Shown: positions 6,810-14,974 of the stretch, in pieces
How positions within the stretch are numbered: position 1 is the first letter of the stretch
Layout of the letters: each line of letters starts with the position of its first letter
DNA from: Eubacterium sp.
GTDB lineage: Bacteria > Bacillota > Clostridia > Lachnospirales > Lachnospiraceae
Direction of reading: 5' to 3'
Length of the DNA: 41,392 nt
Assembly (NCBI GenBank): GCA_017480495.1
Contig: JAFVAQ010000004.1
Coordinates: 1-41,392 of the forward strand
Translations under genes and position numbers: made by a program
The notes under the pieces: model-generated
Seen by the model: only the letters and a program-made list of their open reading frames with translations
What the model was told of the DNA's origin: nothing
Database searches by the model: none

Positions 6810-9239
6810 TTAAAGGCAAGTACCAAGCTTATTGAAACAAGCATTAGTAGCCCTAGAGGTATAACTACCATAAACAGTGCAGTTGGAGATGCAAGTGTAA
6901 ATTTTCCAACTCCCAGCACTACCATTCCCCACTTGGTTAAAGACCGCTTTAGATACTGTGAAGGACAGAATAAAACCGAGTATTATCGCACACACGACCA
7001 GAATAAGCATTCTGAGATAGTGCCATCCTCTTATACTACTTCGGTCAACACCAATACTCTTCAGCATTGCTATATCAGCTGTTTCTTCCTCAATAAATAT
7101 CTGCTGATACAGGAAGGTCATTGCTAATATAGTTACTGACATGATAATTGCTATTACCGCAAAGAGCATATCAAATATTGTTCCATACTCTCTTCCAAGA
7201 TCATATTCCAAAACCTGATCGAAGTCCCATATCATTATGTCTTTATTGACATTTCTCATTTTTTCAATTGTTGCATCATATTCACCGTCAGGTACATCTA
7301 AGCTTTCGTTGAAAAGATCCCAGTCATCTATAAAATAGTTTTCATCCGGTTCAGCCATGATAAATTCTGGTATACCACCATTTAGCATTGATTCATAGTA
7401 AGCCGTTACAATAAAATCCTTCTTTACATATTTAAGAGAAAAACCGTCATCTTGATATACTCTATAAACCAGCGTAACTGTATCACCTAGATTTATACCC
7501 TTTGTTTCCTTTAAACTATGGGATACAGCTACTTCATTTTTCAGTGTAGGAACCTTGCCACCTTTTACAAATCTAAGTCTCTCCAGTTCCACATCTTCGT
7601 TATCAAAATAAAGCTTAATACCAACATCTTCACCTGGCGCTTTCCATGTCGCTTCCTGTGAATCAATAATCTGAATATTCAGTGGAACTCCATTCTCGTT
7701 ATAGTATTTTTCATAATATTCAAATACATTTCTATAACTGCCTTCTTGAGCCACAAGTTTATCTCTAAGATTATCTTCAGGTCTTATAAATACTTCTCTA
7801 TCAACAATCAGCCAATAGTTTTTTCTGAAATTGTCACTCACTATGGTTTCCTTCAGCTGGACTACTAAGAAAAGCATTGTAACACCTAGAGTGAAGCTTA
7901 CGATTAGATAAATATATCTTTTAAGTCTTCCTATTATATCCTGAGCCGCAAGGAAAAACGGAACTGAGGAATGTCTGCTCTTATGAAGAAATACTCCCGG
8001 AAGCTTCTTAAATCTTTCACCTCTATTTTCACCATGGATTGTATCCATTACCGATATTTTTCTCATTCTTCTTAGTGCAAAGAAGGAAAAGATTATCATG
8101 AGTAATGTGAATGAAATACTCATTAATATTCCCAGAACTATAAAGACTCCTGTCCTTGGTGTCAGGGTATTAACTATAAAATGATTAATCATAAATCGAG
8201 AGAGTGGTATTCCAAATACTATTCCCAGAACACCACTTAGCACGGCGAATGCAATATACTTAACTATGAATAGCGATTTATATGCCAGGCTGTCCACACC
8301 TATCGCCTTCATGGTTCCAATTTCTTTTTCTTCTCTCTTTATAGTTGCATGAAGACTAAAACGTATACTCATAAATATAAGAATAATGAGTGATACTCCC
8401 ATTATGACCATAAAAATACTGATGATAAAAGTTATCATGGCAGCATTAGAATTCATATTACTTTTTCCAGTTATAATATGATCAATATGTCCGTCCAACT
8501 TATTGGTATCATTTAGTTTGTTTATATCTACCATAAGGTCATAACCCCATCTCTGGAGTTCAGACATAGATGAAAATCCTTTTTTAAGTCTAACCTCATA
8601 TAGATCGCTTAGACTATTAAATTCTTTCACAAGTTCCGTATAGTCCTCGTTGGAAAAAACAATCTTATGGAAAAAGTTTGAACTTGGATCCTTATAGATA
8701 TGAGACACTGTAAACTCGTATGTATTTCCCATATCAGTGGTGACCCTTATCTTGCTTCCAATCTTAGTTTTTGCATTATTTGCAAGATACTGTGGAATCG
8801 CCACGCACCCATTTTCCATCTTAAGCACTTCATCATTCATGTCATAAGGGATATTCTGGTCCTTACTCACTGTAGTTAAATATGCTGAGTCTTCATATAG
8901 ATTAGTGACTGTTCTTCTATCTACTCCTTCAAACTCAAGTCTTTCTGTGAGTATTACTGGGCGCTCTGAAACCTTAACTTCACCAATTTCTGGATACTTT
9001 TTCAGCGCTCTATTTATTATTTCTCTCTGACCTTCCGCGTCGGAGATACTTTTATTAACTGTAAACATGATATCAGCTGTTTTACACTTCTCGTAGGTTT
9101 CATTTGTGCCTACAAAGAAGGTATAAATAAAGCCTGCACTCGTAACAAGAAGTGTCGCTGCTATTATCATGAATATACATAGAACTATATTTAAACCGAC
9201 CTTATCGCAAAGGTCCTTTTTAAGCATTCGGAGATACAT
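6810..9239 (-). CDS. FtsX/MacB-type ABC permease, frameshifted near the C-terminus
   Basis: As read, the protein has 809 residues. It has an N-terminal helix (about 17-42), a large extracytoplasmic domain (about 45-265), three helices in the FtsX arrangement (about 270-390), then a second similar half (helix near 430-455, soluble domain, helices near 705-770). This is a two-half MacB/BceB-like permease for the ATPase encoded 6 bases upstream. The last 45 residues are polar and unlike the family. One base fewer in the G-run at 6927-6930 restores a hydrophobic helix (e.g. TALFMVVIPLGLLML) and the ending KPIDSIKIWRVRDE, with a stop at 6767-6769. The repaired gene would span 6767-9239 (823 residues) and overlap the C45 gene. 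It is either a recent mutation or a sequencing error. Confidence 0.88.
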   Translation of the reverse strand: MYLRMLKKDLCDKVGLNIVLCIFMIIAATLLVTSAGFIYTFFVGTNETYEKCKTADIMFTVNKSISDAEGQREIINRALKKYPEIGEVKVSERPVILTERLEFEGVDRRTVTNLYEDSAYLTTVSKDQNIPYDMNDEVLKMENGCVAIPQYLANNAKTKIGSKIRVTTDMGNTYEFTVSHIYKDPSSNFFHKIVFSNEDYTELVKEFNSLSDLYEVRLKKGFSSMSELQRWGYDLMVDINKLNDTNKLDGHIDHIITGKSNMNSNAAMITFIISIFMVIMGVSLIILIFMSIRFSLHATIKREEKEIGTMKAIGVDSLAYKSLFIVKYIAFAVLSGVLGIVFGIPLSRFMINHFIVNTLTPRTGVFIVLGILMSISFTLLMIIFSFFALRRMRKISVMDTIHGENRGERFKKLPGVFLHKSRHSSVPFFLAAQDIIGRLKRYIYLIVSFTLGVTMLFLVVQLKETIVSDNFRKNYWLIVDREVFIRPEDNLRDKLVAQEGSYRNVFEYYEKYYNENGVPLNIQIIDSQEATWKAPGEDVGIKLYFDNEDVELERLRFVKGGKVPTLKNEVAVSHSLKETKGINLGDTVTLVYRVYQDDGFSLKYVKKDFIVTAYYESMLNGGIPEFIMAEPDENYFIDDWDLFNESLDVPDGEYDATIEKMRNVNKDIMIWDFDQVLEYDLGREYGTIFDMLFAVIAIIMSVTILAMTFLYQQIFIEEETADIAMLKSIGVDRSSIRGWHYLRMLILVVCAIILGFILSFTVSKAVFNQVGNGSAGSWKIYTCISNCTVYGSYTSRATNACFNKLGTCL

Positions 9240-9245
9240 TTTCCT

Positions 9246-10004
9246 TTACCATCCCATCTCTTCTAACCATTTTCTTACTTTCTTCTCACGTAGCGAAAGC
9301 TCACCTTCCATTTTGCCGAGGACAAGCTCGCCTCTGATGTCTCCATCCACCAGATAAAGAATTCTATCTGAACTAGCTGCCACCTTTTCACTATGTGTAA
9401 CCATAAGAACTGTTGTTCCGGCCTTATTGGCATTTACCAGTTCGTTCATTACTTCTAGTGAAGCTTTGGAATTAAGTGCTCCTGTAGGTTCGTCTGCGAA
9501 AACTACCTTGGGGCTATTGATAAGGGCTCTAGCAAGGCAGGCACGTTGCAGCTGTCCGCCGGATACTTCTGTGATTTCGCGCTTTGCCGTTTCCATTATT
9601 CCAAGTCTTCTCATAAGATCTTCGGCATCCTTATTTACTTCTTCCCTATTTTTTTCTTTAGCCTGATATCCTGGAAGAACGATATTATCCATAATGCAGA
9701 GCTTCTTCATCATATACATCTGCTGGAAAATAAATCCCATCTTACGAAGTCTAAGCTTTGTTAGAGCTTTATCACTCATCTCTGATATATCCGCCCCGTC
9801 GAAGATGACATTTCCTGCGGTCATATCGTCCATACCACTGATGGTATAAAGGAGGGTTGATTTACCAGAACCACTCGGTCCCATGATGGAAACAAATTCA
9901 CCTTCTTCAATTGTAAGATTGATATTCTGCAGGACATTATTACTATATCCGTCTACTATATAAGTCTTGCATAGGTCCGTTGCCTTTAATACTGCACTTG
10001 CCAT
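9246..10004 (-). CDS. ABC transporter ATP-binding protein (MacB/LolD/BceA type)
   Basis: A 252-residue ATPase with Walker A GPSGSGKST at 42-50, a Q loop near 94, the signature motif VSGGQLQRACLARAL at 148-161, Walker B VVFADEP at 167-173 and the switch His in VTHSE near 210. Its sequence type is the one that pairs with FtsX-type permeases, and the permease gene follows after 6 bases. It is the first gene of the ABC-permease-C45 operon. In the 187-base upstream gap the leader has an A-rich stretch and a small hairpin (AAAGGG/CCCTTT at 10033-10051). I saw no convincing -35/-10 pair there. Confidence 0.95.
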   Translation of the reverse strand: MASAVLKATDLCKTYIVDGYSNNVLQNINLTIEEGEFVSIMGPSGSGKSTLLYTISGMDDMTAGNVIFDGADISEMSDKALTKLRLRKMGFIFQQMYMMKKLCIMDNIVLPGYQAKEKNREEVNKDAEDLMRRLGIMETAKREITEVSGGQLQRACLARALINSPKVVFADEPTGALNSKASLEVMNELVNANKAGTTVLMVTHSEKVAASSDRILYLVDGDIRGELVLGKMEGELSLREKKVRKWLEEMGW

Positions 10005-10133
10005 TTCATTCTCCTCTTCCTATTTGTCTTCCAAAGGGAAATGTCCCCTTTACCAGCTTTCTGAAGTGAGGATAACATTTCAATTCTTAAAAAATCTTTA
10101 ATATTCTGAAATTTTTTCAAAATAATTATCGAA

Positions 10134-10170
10134 ACAAAAAAAGAAGCCCTCCTGAAAGGGCTCCTTCTCT
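10134..10170 (-). terminator. Intrinsic terminator after the small ORF at 10192
   Basis: Read on the minus strand, AGCCCT and AGGGCT (10145-10150 and 10157-10162 on the plus strand) form a stem with a short loop, followed by a run of seven or more T. It ends the transcript that carries cca, the acyltransferase and the small gene. Confidence 0.88.
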
Positions 10171-10191
10171 ACGTCTAAGCTAGCTTAATAT

Positions 10192-10374
10192 TTAGAATGA
10201 TTCTATCAACTCATCTATTTTTTTAGATATGATTCCAGGGTTAGTATAAATGACGTATGGATTTCCATTAATAATTGTAACTGTCTGTTTGTCGGTGTTA
10301 GTTATCATTTTATTATAATACGCATTCTTTTGCTCATTTAACTGAGCTTCCTGATTATAGTTTCTTATATACAT
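10192..10374 (-). CDS. Small protein of unknown function (60 residues)
   Basis: I place the start at the ATG at 10372-10374 because GGGAGG lies a few bases upstream; a longer frame runs back to 10506, but its first part overlaps the acyltransferase gene out of frame and looks artificial. The product is soluble and polar, with the segment KQTVTIINGNPYVIYTNPG. It has no signal peptide, membrane helix or motif I recognise. It overlaps the acyltransferase stop by 10 bases and ends just before a strong terminator, so it is probably translated as the last gene of that operon. Confidence 0.6.
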   Translation of the reverse strand: MYIRNYNQEAQLNEQKNAYYNKMITNTDKQTVTIINGNPYVIYTNPGIISKKIDELIESF

Positions 10375-11417
10375 TTCCTCCCGAACATGGGCTTCGTTTC
10401 GTAAAGGTGGATGATAAGATCCACCGCAAGTTTTAGGATAAAGGCTGCTGCCGTCGCAAGCACAAATACCACGAGCACATAAACTGGAACATTCTTTATA
10501 TAGCAAACAGGTGGTGTCGTATCATCTATAAAATGATGGCCGAAGAGCTGAACAAAGAGTCCATGTATGAGGTAGAACTCGAGAGTCATCTTTCCGTAGA
10601 AGCCGAGCACTAAGCCGCCTATGCGCTGAACTGGGGACATCTCTTTACCCGATGCCAGAATATAGATAGCTAGACTAAAGGCTGCACCAGCAATTATTTG
10701 AAGCAGAACTATTATAAGATTTACGATACCATAGTTCTTTATTCCAAGCGCATGATATAATCCTGGCAGATTTTCAGACAGGATAAATGTAACTACGAAA
10801 ATGATAACGGAAACAATTATTCGAACCAGCTTCTCTTTAATGGTGAGATTTGGTATTGCACCTTCTCCTTCACCCTTAGCCGCTTCGCGGTCTGCCATAA
10901 TAATACCGAGCAGGAATACTGGAGGAGTGTTGTACCACCAGTTGCCGCTTATAAGGATGTAGCAGATAATGCTATATATCAGAATCCAAACTGCCATTAA
11001 TATATGGGAAAACCTATTTTCTTTTCTATAAATAAAGAAGAAGCCGAAATACATAACTATAATGGCATAGACAAACCAAGAATAAGGATTTATTGGCAAA
11101 TAAACCGAACCATATAAATGTCTAACAACCAGATATATGATATTCGTGATCACGAAGATCATAAGAATCCTATTGGTTCTTCTTACAAGAAATCCCTTGA
11201 AGTAGTCATCATCATCCTTCATTCTTTTTCTTAGTCCATAACCGGAACAAAAGAAGAAGAACGATACCAAGAGATATCCTATAGGCACAAAAAGCTCCAG
11301 CCCGTGCTGTCTTACACTGGCAGGAACCCAAGAAGCTGACACCTTCTGTCCAAGATGGTGCATCATAATAAGAATGGCAAATAAGCCAAGTATGTTTTTT
11401 GATCTTGCTTTACTCAT
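10365..11417 (-). CDS. Acyltransferase-3 family membrane protein
   Basis: A 350-residue integral membrane protein with about ten helices and the family's N-terminal features: an early helix with the His pair in ILIMMHHLGQ (about 16-25) and FFFCSGYGLRKRMK near 56-70. Members move acyl groups onto exported sugars, lipids or peptidoglycan (OafA/OpgC-like), but the acceptor cannot be predicted here. GGGGG lies 5-9 bases before the ATG. It follows cca after 41 bases, so it is probably cotranscribed with it, although no functional link is evident. Confidence 0.85.
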   Translation of the reverse strand: MSKARSKNILGLFAILIMMHHLGQKVSASWVPASVRQHGLELFVPIGYLLVSFFFFCSGYGLRKRMKDDDDYFKGFLVRRTNRILMIFVITNIIYLVVRHLYGSVYLPINPYSWFVYAIIVMYFGFFFIYRKENRFSHILMAVWILIYSIICYILISGNWWYNTPPVFLLGIIMADREAAKGEGEGAIPNLTIKEKLVRIIVSVIIFVVTFILSENLPGLYHALGIKNYGIVNLIIVLLQIIAGAAFSLAIYILASGKEMSPVQRIGGLVLGFYGKMTLEFYLIHGLFVQLFGHHFIDDTTPPVCYIKNVPVYVLVVFVLATAAAFILKLAVDLIIHLYETKPMFGRKCI

Positions 11418-11458
11418 ATAACCCCCTAAAGCATTTACTACTATTAACCTTTAACCTT

Positions 11459-12790
11459 TTATAAACCTTTTATTATATCTTCGAGCTTACTCTTTTCATT
11501 TAGAGATGGCTCTTCAAGTACTCTTTCAAGAAGATAGGAAAGCGTTTCTCCAACCTTCGGCCCCTTTGGAATACCCAAATCCATTATATCCTTTCCATTA
11601 ACGGCTAGGTCTTTTATAGATAGAGCATTTCCTTCTTCCATTATCTCGTCATGGAACTTAATGATGTTACTCAGAACTTCCTCGCGCTCCGCCAGGCGGT
11701 AATCGCTCTGTCCCTTCATATCAGCTCTTTTGATATCTAAATACTCACCAAAATACTGCTCCCCCATTGAGCTAAGCATCTTTCGAACTGACTTCTTTGT
11801 TATAACTCCTGAGATACCATAATCATGCCATCTAACAATCTTCTTAACATCACGGATAGTATCATTGTCCATCCGGAGTCTCTTCAGAATCTTAGAGGAC
11901 ATTTCCTCACTCACCATTGCATGACCCTTGAAATGATCCACACCCTTATCATCGGTTGTTTTACACTGTGGCTTACCTATATCGTGAAGGAGTGCCGCAT
12001 AGCGCATGACCTTGGTAGGTGGAACATTTTTAATCACTTCAACAGTATGTCTTCCTACGTCGTACATATGATAAGGCGAGTTCTGCTCTGTCTCCATCAT
12101 CTTATCAAATTCAGGAAGTATGATACTGGTTATTCCCAGCTCATACATATCCACTACCTTTTCTGGATGGTCTGAGATAAGTAGTTTAGTGAGTTCTGTT
12201 TCGATCCTCTCTGCACTCACCTGAGAAAGCTCTGGCGCATGCTTAGCAGCTGCCTCTCTCGTAGCTGAGTCCACGCTGAACCCAAGCTGAGCTGCGAAAC
12301 GAACGGCTCTCATAATTCTAAGTGCATCCTCATCAAACCTGTCATCAGGATTTCCGACACATCTTATAACTCCCTCTTCCAGATCCTGAATTCCACCATA
12401 CAGATCCACTATTCCAGTTTCATCATTATAGGCCATAGCATTAATAGTGAAATCTCGTCTCAGCAGATCCTCAGATAGTTCCCTAGTAAAGGTCACTTCG
12501 TCAGGTCTTCTATGATCAGTATATTCTCCATCTATCCTATAGGTCGTAACCTCGTAGCCCTGATCCTTTATGAGTACCGTTACAGTTCCGTGCTGAAGTC
12601 CCGTATCAACCGTACGACGGAAAATGTCTTTTACCTCAAAAGGAGTAGCGGATGTAGTAATGTCCCAGTCATTAGGTGTTCTTCCTAGTATACTGTCCCT
12701 TACACATCCACCAACTGCATAGGCCTCGAAGCCTTTCTTATTCAGTTCACCTATTATAAACCTCACGTCCTGAGGCATTTCAATCATCAT
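11459..12790 (-). CDS. cca: CCA tRNA nucleotidyltransferase
   Basis: The 443-residue enzyme adds or repairs the 3'-CCA of tRNA, which is needed for the tRNA-Cys in this window. The class II nucleotidyltransferase head has GGCVRD at 27-32 and the metal-binding DWD at 41-43. RRDFTINAMAY is at 111-121, and the template-reading region with EDALRIMRAVRFAA is at about 154-167. An HD phosphohydrolase domain follows, with H269/D270 in LLHDIGKP; some family members use it for 2',3'-cyclic phosphatase activity. The start codon overlaps the upstream stop by one base (TAATG), which points to translational coupling. Confidence 0.95.
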   Translation of the reverse strand: MMIEMPQDVRFIIGELNKKGFEAYAVGGCVRDSILGRTPNDWDITTSATPFEVKDIFRRTVDTGLQHGTVTVLIKDQGYEVTTYRIDGEYTDHRRPDEVTFTRELSEDLLRRDFTINAMAYNDETGIVDLYGGIQDLEEGVIRCVGNPDDRFDEDALRIMRAVRFAAQLGFSVDSATREAAAKHAPELSQVSAERIETELTKLLISDHPEKVVDMYELGITSIILPEFDKMMETEQNSPYHMYDVGRHTVEVIKNVPPTKVMRYAALLHDIGKPQCKTTDDKGVDHFKGHAMVSEEMSSKILKRLRMDNDTIRDVKKIVRWHDYGISGVITKKSVRKMLSSMGEQYFGEYLDIKRADMKGQSDYRLAEREEVLSNIIKFHDEIMEEGNALSIKDLAVNGKDIMDLGIPKGPKVGETLSYLLERVLEEPSLNEKSKLEDIIKGL

Positions 12791-13164
12791 TATTTATTCT
12801 GACCCCAATAATTGCTCTTAGGTACTTCCTTTTCCATTCTCTGTATCACTATTCCACCAAGAATGTATCCCATTATTTTCTCTACATTCTCTTTATTCTT
12901 GCCCATATCGAATAACTGTGTAGGCATAGCACATTCTGACTTAATTTCAACCATAGTCTGCTGCTCATTATATGGGAACATATGAAGATCTATCTTTTCT
13001 CCCCAAGAAGCAAAGTTTATAGATGCAGACATATGGAAGTTTACTCCTCCTCTTCCATCTGCTAACTCACTTACAATTGTAAATCCCTGTATCGCTCTAG
13101 CCCTTTGTACAAGTGTCATGAGTTGTGCTGTGGCAAGTACCGTGTCCGTATATTTAGCTGCCAT
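12790..13164 (-). CDS. Uncharacterised soluble protein (124 residues)
   Basis: I chose the ATG at 13162-13164 because GGAGG (13170-13174) is 5 bases upstream; a TTG start four codons earlier would place that site inside the gene. The product is cytoplasmic, with no signal peptide or membrane helix. It has mixed alpha/beta character, including the region GGVNFHMSASINFASWGEKI and an acidic/basic C-terminal helix. I do not recognise the family. It lies 48 bases after the ATPase-AbrB gene and is coupled to cca, so it may join the exporter operon to the cca operon by read-through. Confidence 0.7.
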   Translation of the reverse strand: MAAKYTDTVLATAQLMTLVQRARAIQGFTIVSELADGRGGVNFHMSASINFASWGEKIDLHMFPYNEQQTMVEIKSECAMPTQLFDMGKNKENVEKIMGYILGGIVIQRMEKEVPKSNYWGQNK

Positions 13165-13212
13165 ATCATCCTCCAAATATTAATAAATTATCAGCACTAT
13201 TCTAACACATAA

Positions 13213-14262
13213 TTACTCATTTGTTATAATAATCTTTCCATCAACTATATCTATCTTAACGCGGTTGCTATCTATTCCTGCCGCCTCTCTCATTTCTGCA
13301 GATAGTCTAACTCGGCCTGCCTTATCCAGAATAGAGAACTCCTCATGAGAATCATCGTTTGAAGAAGCAACTCCAGTTCCTGCCGTCGCGTTATATTCTG
13401 GTTCTTCATTTGCGCCCTCCTTGAGCAGAGCCTCGCCAGCCTCTATCTTCTTCTTATACTCTTCCTTGAGGATACGCTCCGAACTAATCTTTCCATCTGA
13501 AATCATAACTACTCTATCAACTCGGTCCGCCAGGCTTATATCATGAGTAACTATGATAATAGTAACCCCAAGAGTTCTATTGATTTCACGGAAGAGGTCC
13601 TGAAGCATGATGGAAGTCTTTCGATCTACCGCTCCAGTAGGTTCATCCATAAGCAGAAGCTCTGGCTCATTGACAAGAGCTGTTGCTATAGCAACTCTCT
13701 GCTGCTCACCACCCGATAGCTGAGTAGGGAAATTCTTTTCCTTATGCGCTAGGCCCACCGCCTCGAGCATTTTCATTGCTCTTTCATGTTTTTCCTTCTT
13801 GCTCATATCCGAGAATAGCAGCGGCATCTCAACATTTTCAACAACCGTCAGATAATTCAGAAGGTTATCTGCATTCTTCTGCCACACAAATCCGATGTGA
13901 TCATTTCTAAACTTGGCCAGCTCCTTCTCACTAAGCTCCGCAATATTAACTCCGTCATAGGCAACAAAGCCCGCACTTGGTTTATCGAGAGCACCAAGCA
14001 TATTAAGAAGAGTGGACTTACCACTTCCTGATTTACCAATAATAGCAGTGAGCTCTCCACGTTGAATCTCGAGATCTAGTCCCTGAAGCGCCATAACCTC
14101 TATACCTTCTGATTTGAAGATACGAACCAGGCTGTCACATTTGATATAAGGGACAGAATCAGCCCTTTCATCTTCGTGAGAACTAGTATCTGACTCTACT
14201 CCTGCATCTATCTTCTCCTCAACACTCGGCTCTTCTTTAGTTTTCTTCTTAAATATACTCAT
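13213..14262 (-). CDS. ABC transporter ATPase with C-terminal AbrB-like domain
   Basis: The protein has 349 residues. After a charged 35-residue extension, the ATPase core has Walker A GKSGSGKST at 76-84, the signature QLSGGEQQRVAIA at 181-193, Walker B ELLLMDEP at 201-208 and the switch His240. A basic helix and a low-complexity linker (about 265-307) lead to residues 308-348, starting FSILDKAGRVRLSAEMREAA and ending VDGKIIIT. This has the layout of the SpoVT/AbrB swapped-hairpin fold (DKxGRVxxPxEMRexxGI...DGKIIIT). Such domains bind DNA or make dimers elsewhere; their role in an ATPase is unclear. It is the last transporter gene of the operon, 10 bases after the other ATPase. Confidence 0.92.
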   Translation of the reverse strand: MSIFKKKTKEEPSVEEKIDAGVESDTSSHEDERADSVPYIKCDSLVRIFKSEGIEVMALQGLDLEIQRGELTAIIGKSGSGKSTLLNMLGALDKPSAGFVAYDGVNIAELSEKELAKFRNDHIGFVWQKNADNLLNYLTVVENVEMPLLFSDMSKKEKHERAMKMLEAVGLAHKEKNFPTQLSGGEQQRVAIATALVNEPELLLMDEPTGAVDRKTSIMLQDLFREINRTLGVTIIIVTHDISLADRVDRVVMISDGKISSERILKEEYKKKIEAGEALLKEGANEEPEYNATAGTGVASSNDDSHEEFSILDKAGRVRLSAEMREAAGIDSNRVKIDIVDGKIIITNE

Positions 14263-14272
14263 AGTTTTCCTT

Positions 14273-14953
14273 TTATAATTGAATCAATTTATCCGCCAGT
14301 TCTGAGAGTCGGATATCATGTGTTGTCATGATAACAGTTAAGTTCTCAGTTTTGGTCATATTCTTGAAAAGATCTGCTATATATATACCCGTCGTTGTAT
14401 CCAGCGCTCCCGTTGGCTCATCCGCGAAGAGTATATCCGGCTTATGAGCCATAGCTCTGGCTATTGCTATACGCTGTCTCTCACCACCTGAAAGCTCCGC
14501 AGGGAAATGCTTTGCTCTATCTGCGAGTCCAACCTTCTCCAGAACCTCCTGGATTCTCTCATCACGGTTTCCCTCATATCCTGCAGTACGTAGACCAAAA
14601 TCTATATTCTCGTAGGCCGTCATTACTGGTATAAGTGCTACGGACTGGAAGACGAAACCTATTTTATATCTTCTCAGATTCTCTTTATCCTTTACGCTCA
14701 TATGTGAAAAGCTTCTTGTATTACCGTCTCCAGGATCATATATGATATCCCCGGAAGTCACGTCATCAAGAGTACTGAGAATATTCATAAAGGTGGTCTT
14801 ACCTGAGCCGGAACGACCCATCAGCATGATTAGCTTATCCTTAGGGAAATCATAATTAACGTGATCGAGTACAGTAAGTGTCTCGCCACTTCCCAGAGGA
14901 TATGCCTTTACGACATCTCTTGCTGTAAGTATATTTTGAACATTTTCTTCCAT
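14273..14953 (-). CDS. ABC transporter ATP-binding protein (MacB/LolD type)
   Basis: A 226-residue ATPase with Walker A GRSGSGKTT at 46-54, the signature ELSGGERQRIAIARA at 153-167, Walker B DILFADEP at 173-180 and switch His212. It lacks the AbrB-like tail of the next gene's product. Two different ATPases beside one large permease suggest a heterodimeric nucleotide-binding unit, although each could also serve another permease. It sits 21 bases after the permease gene. Confidence 0.95.
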   Translation of the reverse strand: MEENVQNILTARDVVKAYPLGSGETLTVLDHVNYDFPKDKLIMLMGRSGSGKTTFMNILSTLDDVTSGDIIYDPGDGNTRSFSHMSVKDKENLRRYKIGFVFQSVALIPVMTAYENIDFGLRTAGYEGNRDERIQEVLEKVGLADRAKHFPAELSGGERQRIAIARAMAHKPDILFADEPTGALDTTTGIYIADLFKNMTKTENLTVIMTTHDIRLSELADKLIQL

Positions 14954-14974
14954 AGACTTTCCTTCAACAATTTC

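Noticed and set aside
6810-6930. Programmed frameshift in the permease gene
   Set aside because: No slippery heptamer or downstream pseudoknot was evident; a single extra base in a G-run explains it more simply.
10375-10506. Longer start of the small gene at 10192
   Set aside because: These codons overlap the acyltransferase gene out of frame; GGGAGG is placed for the ATG at 10374.
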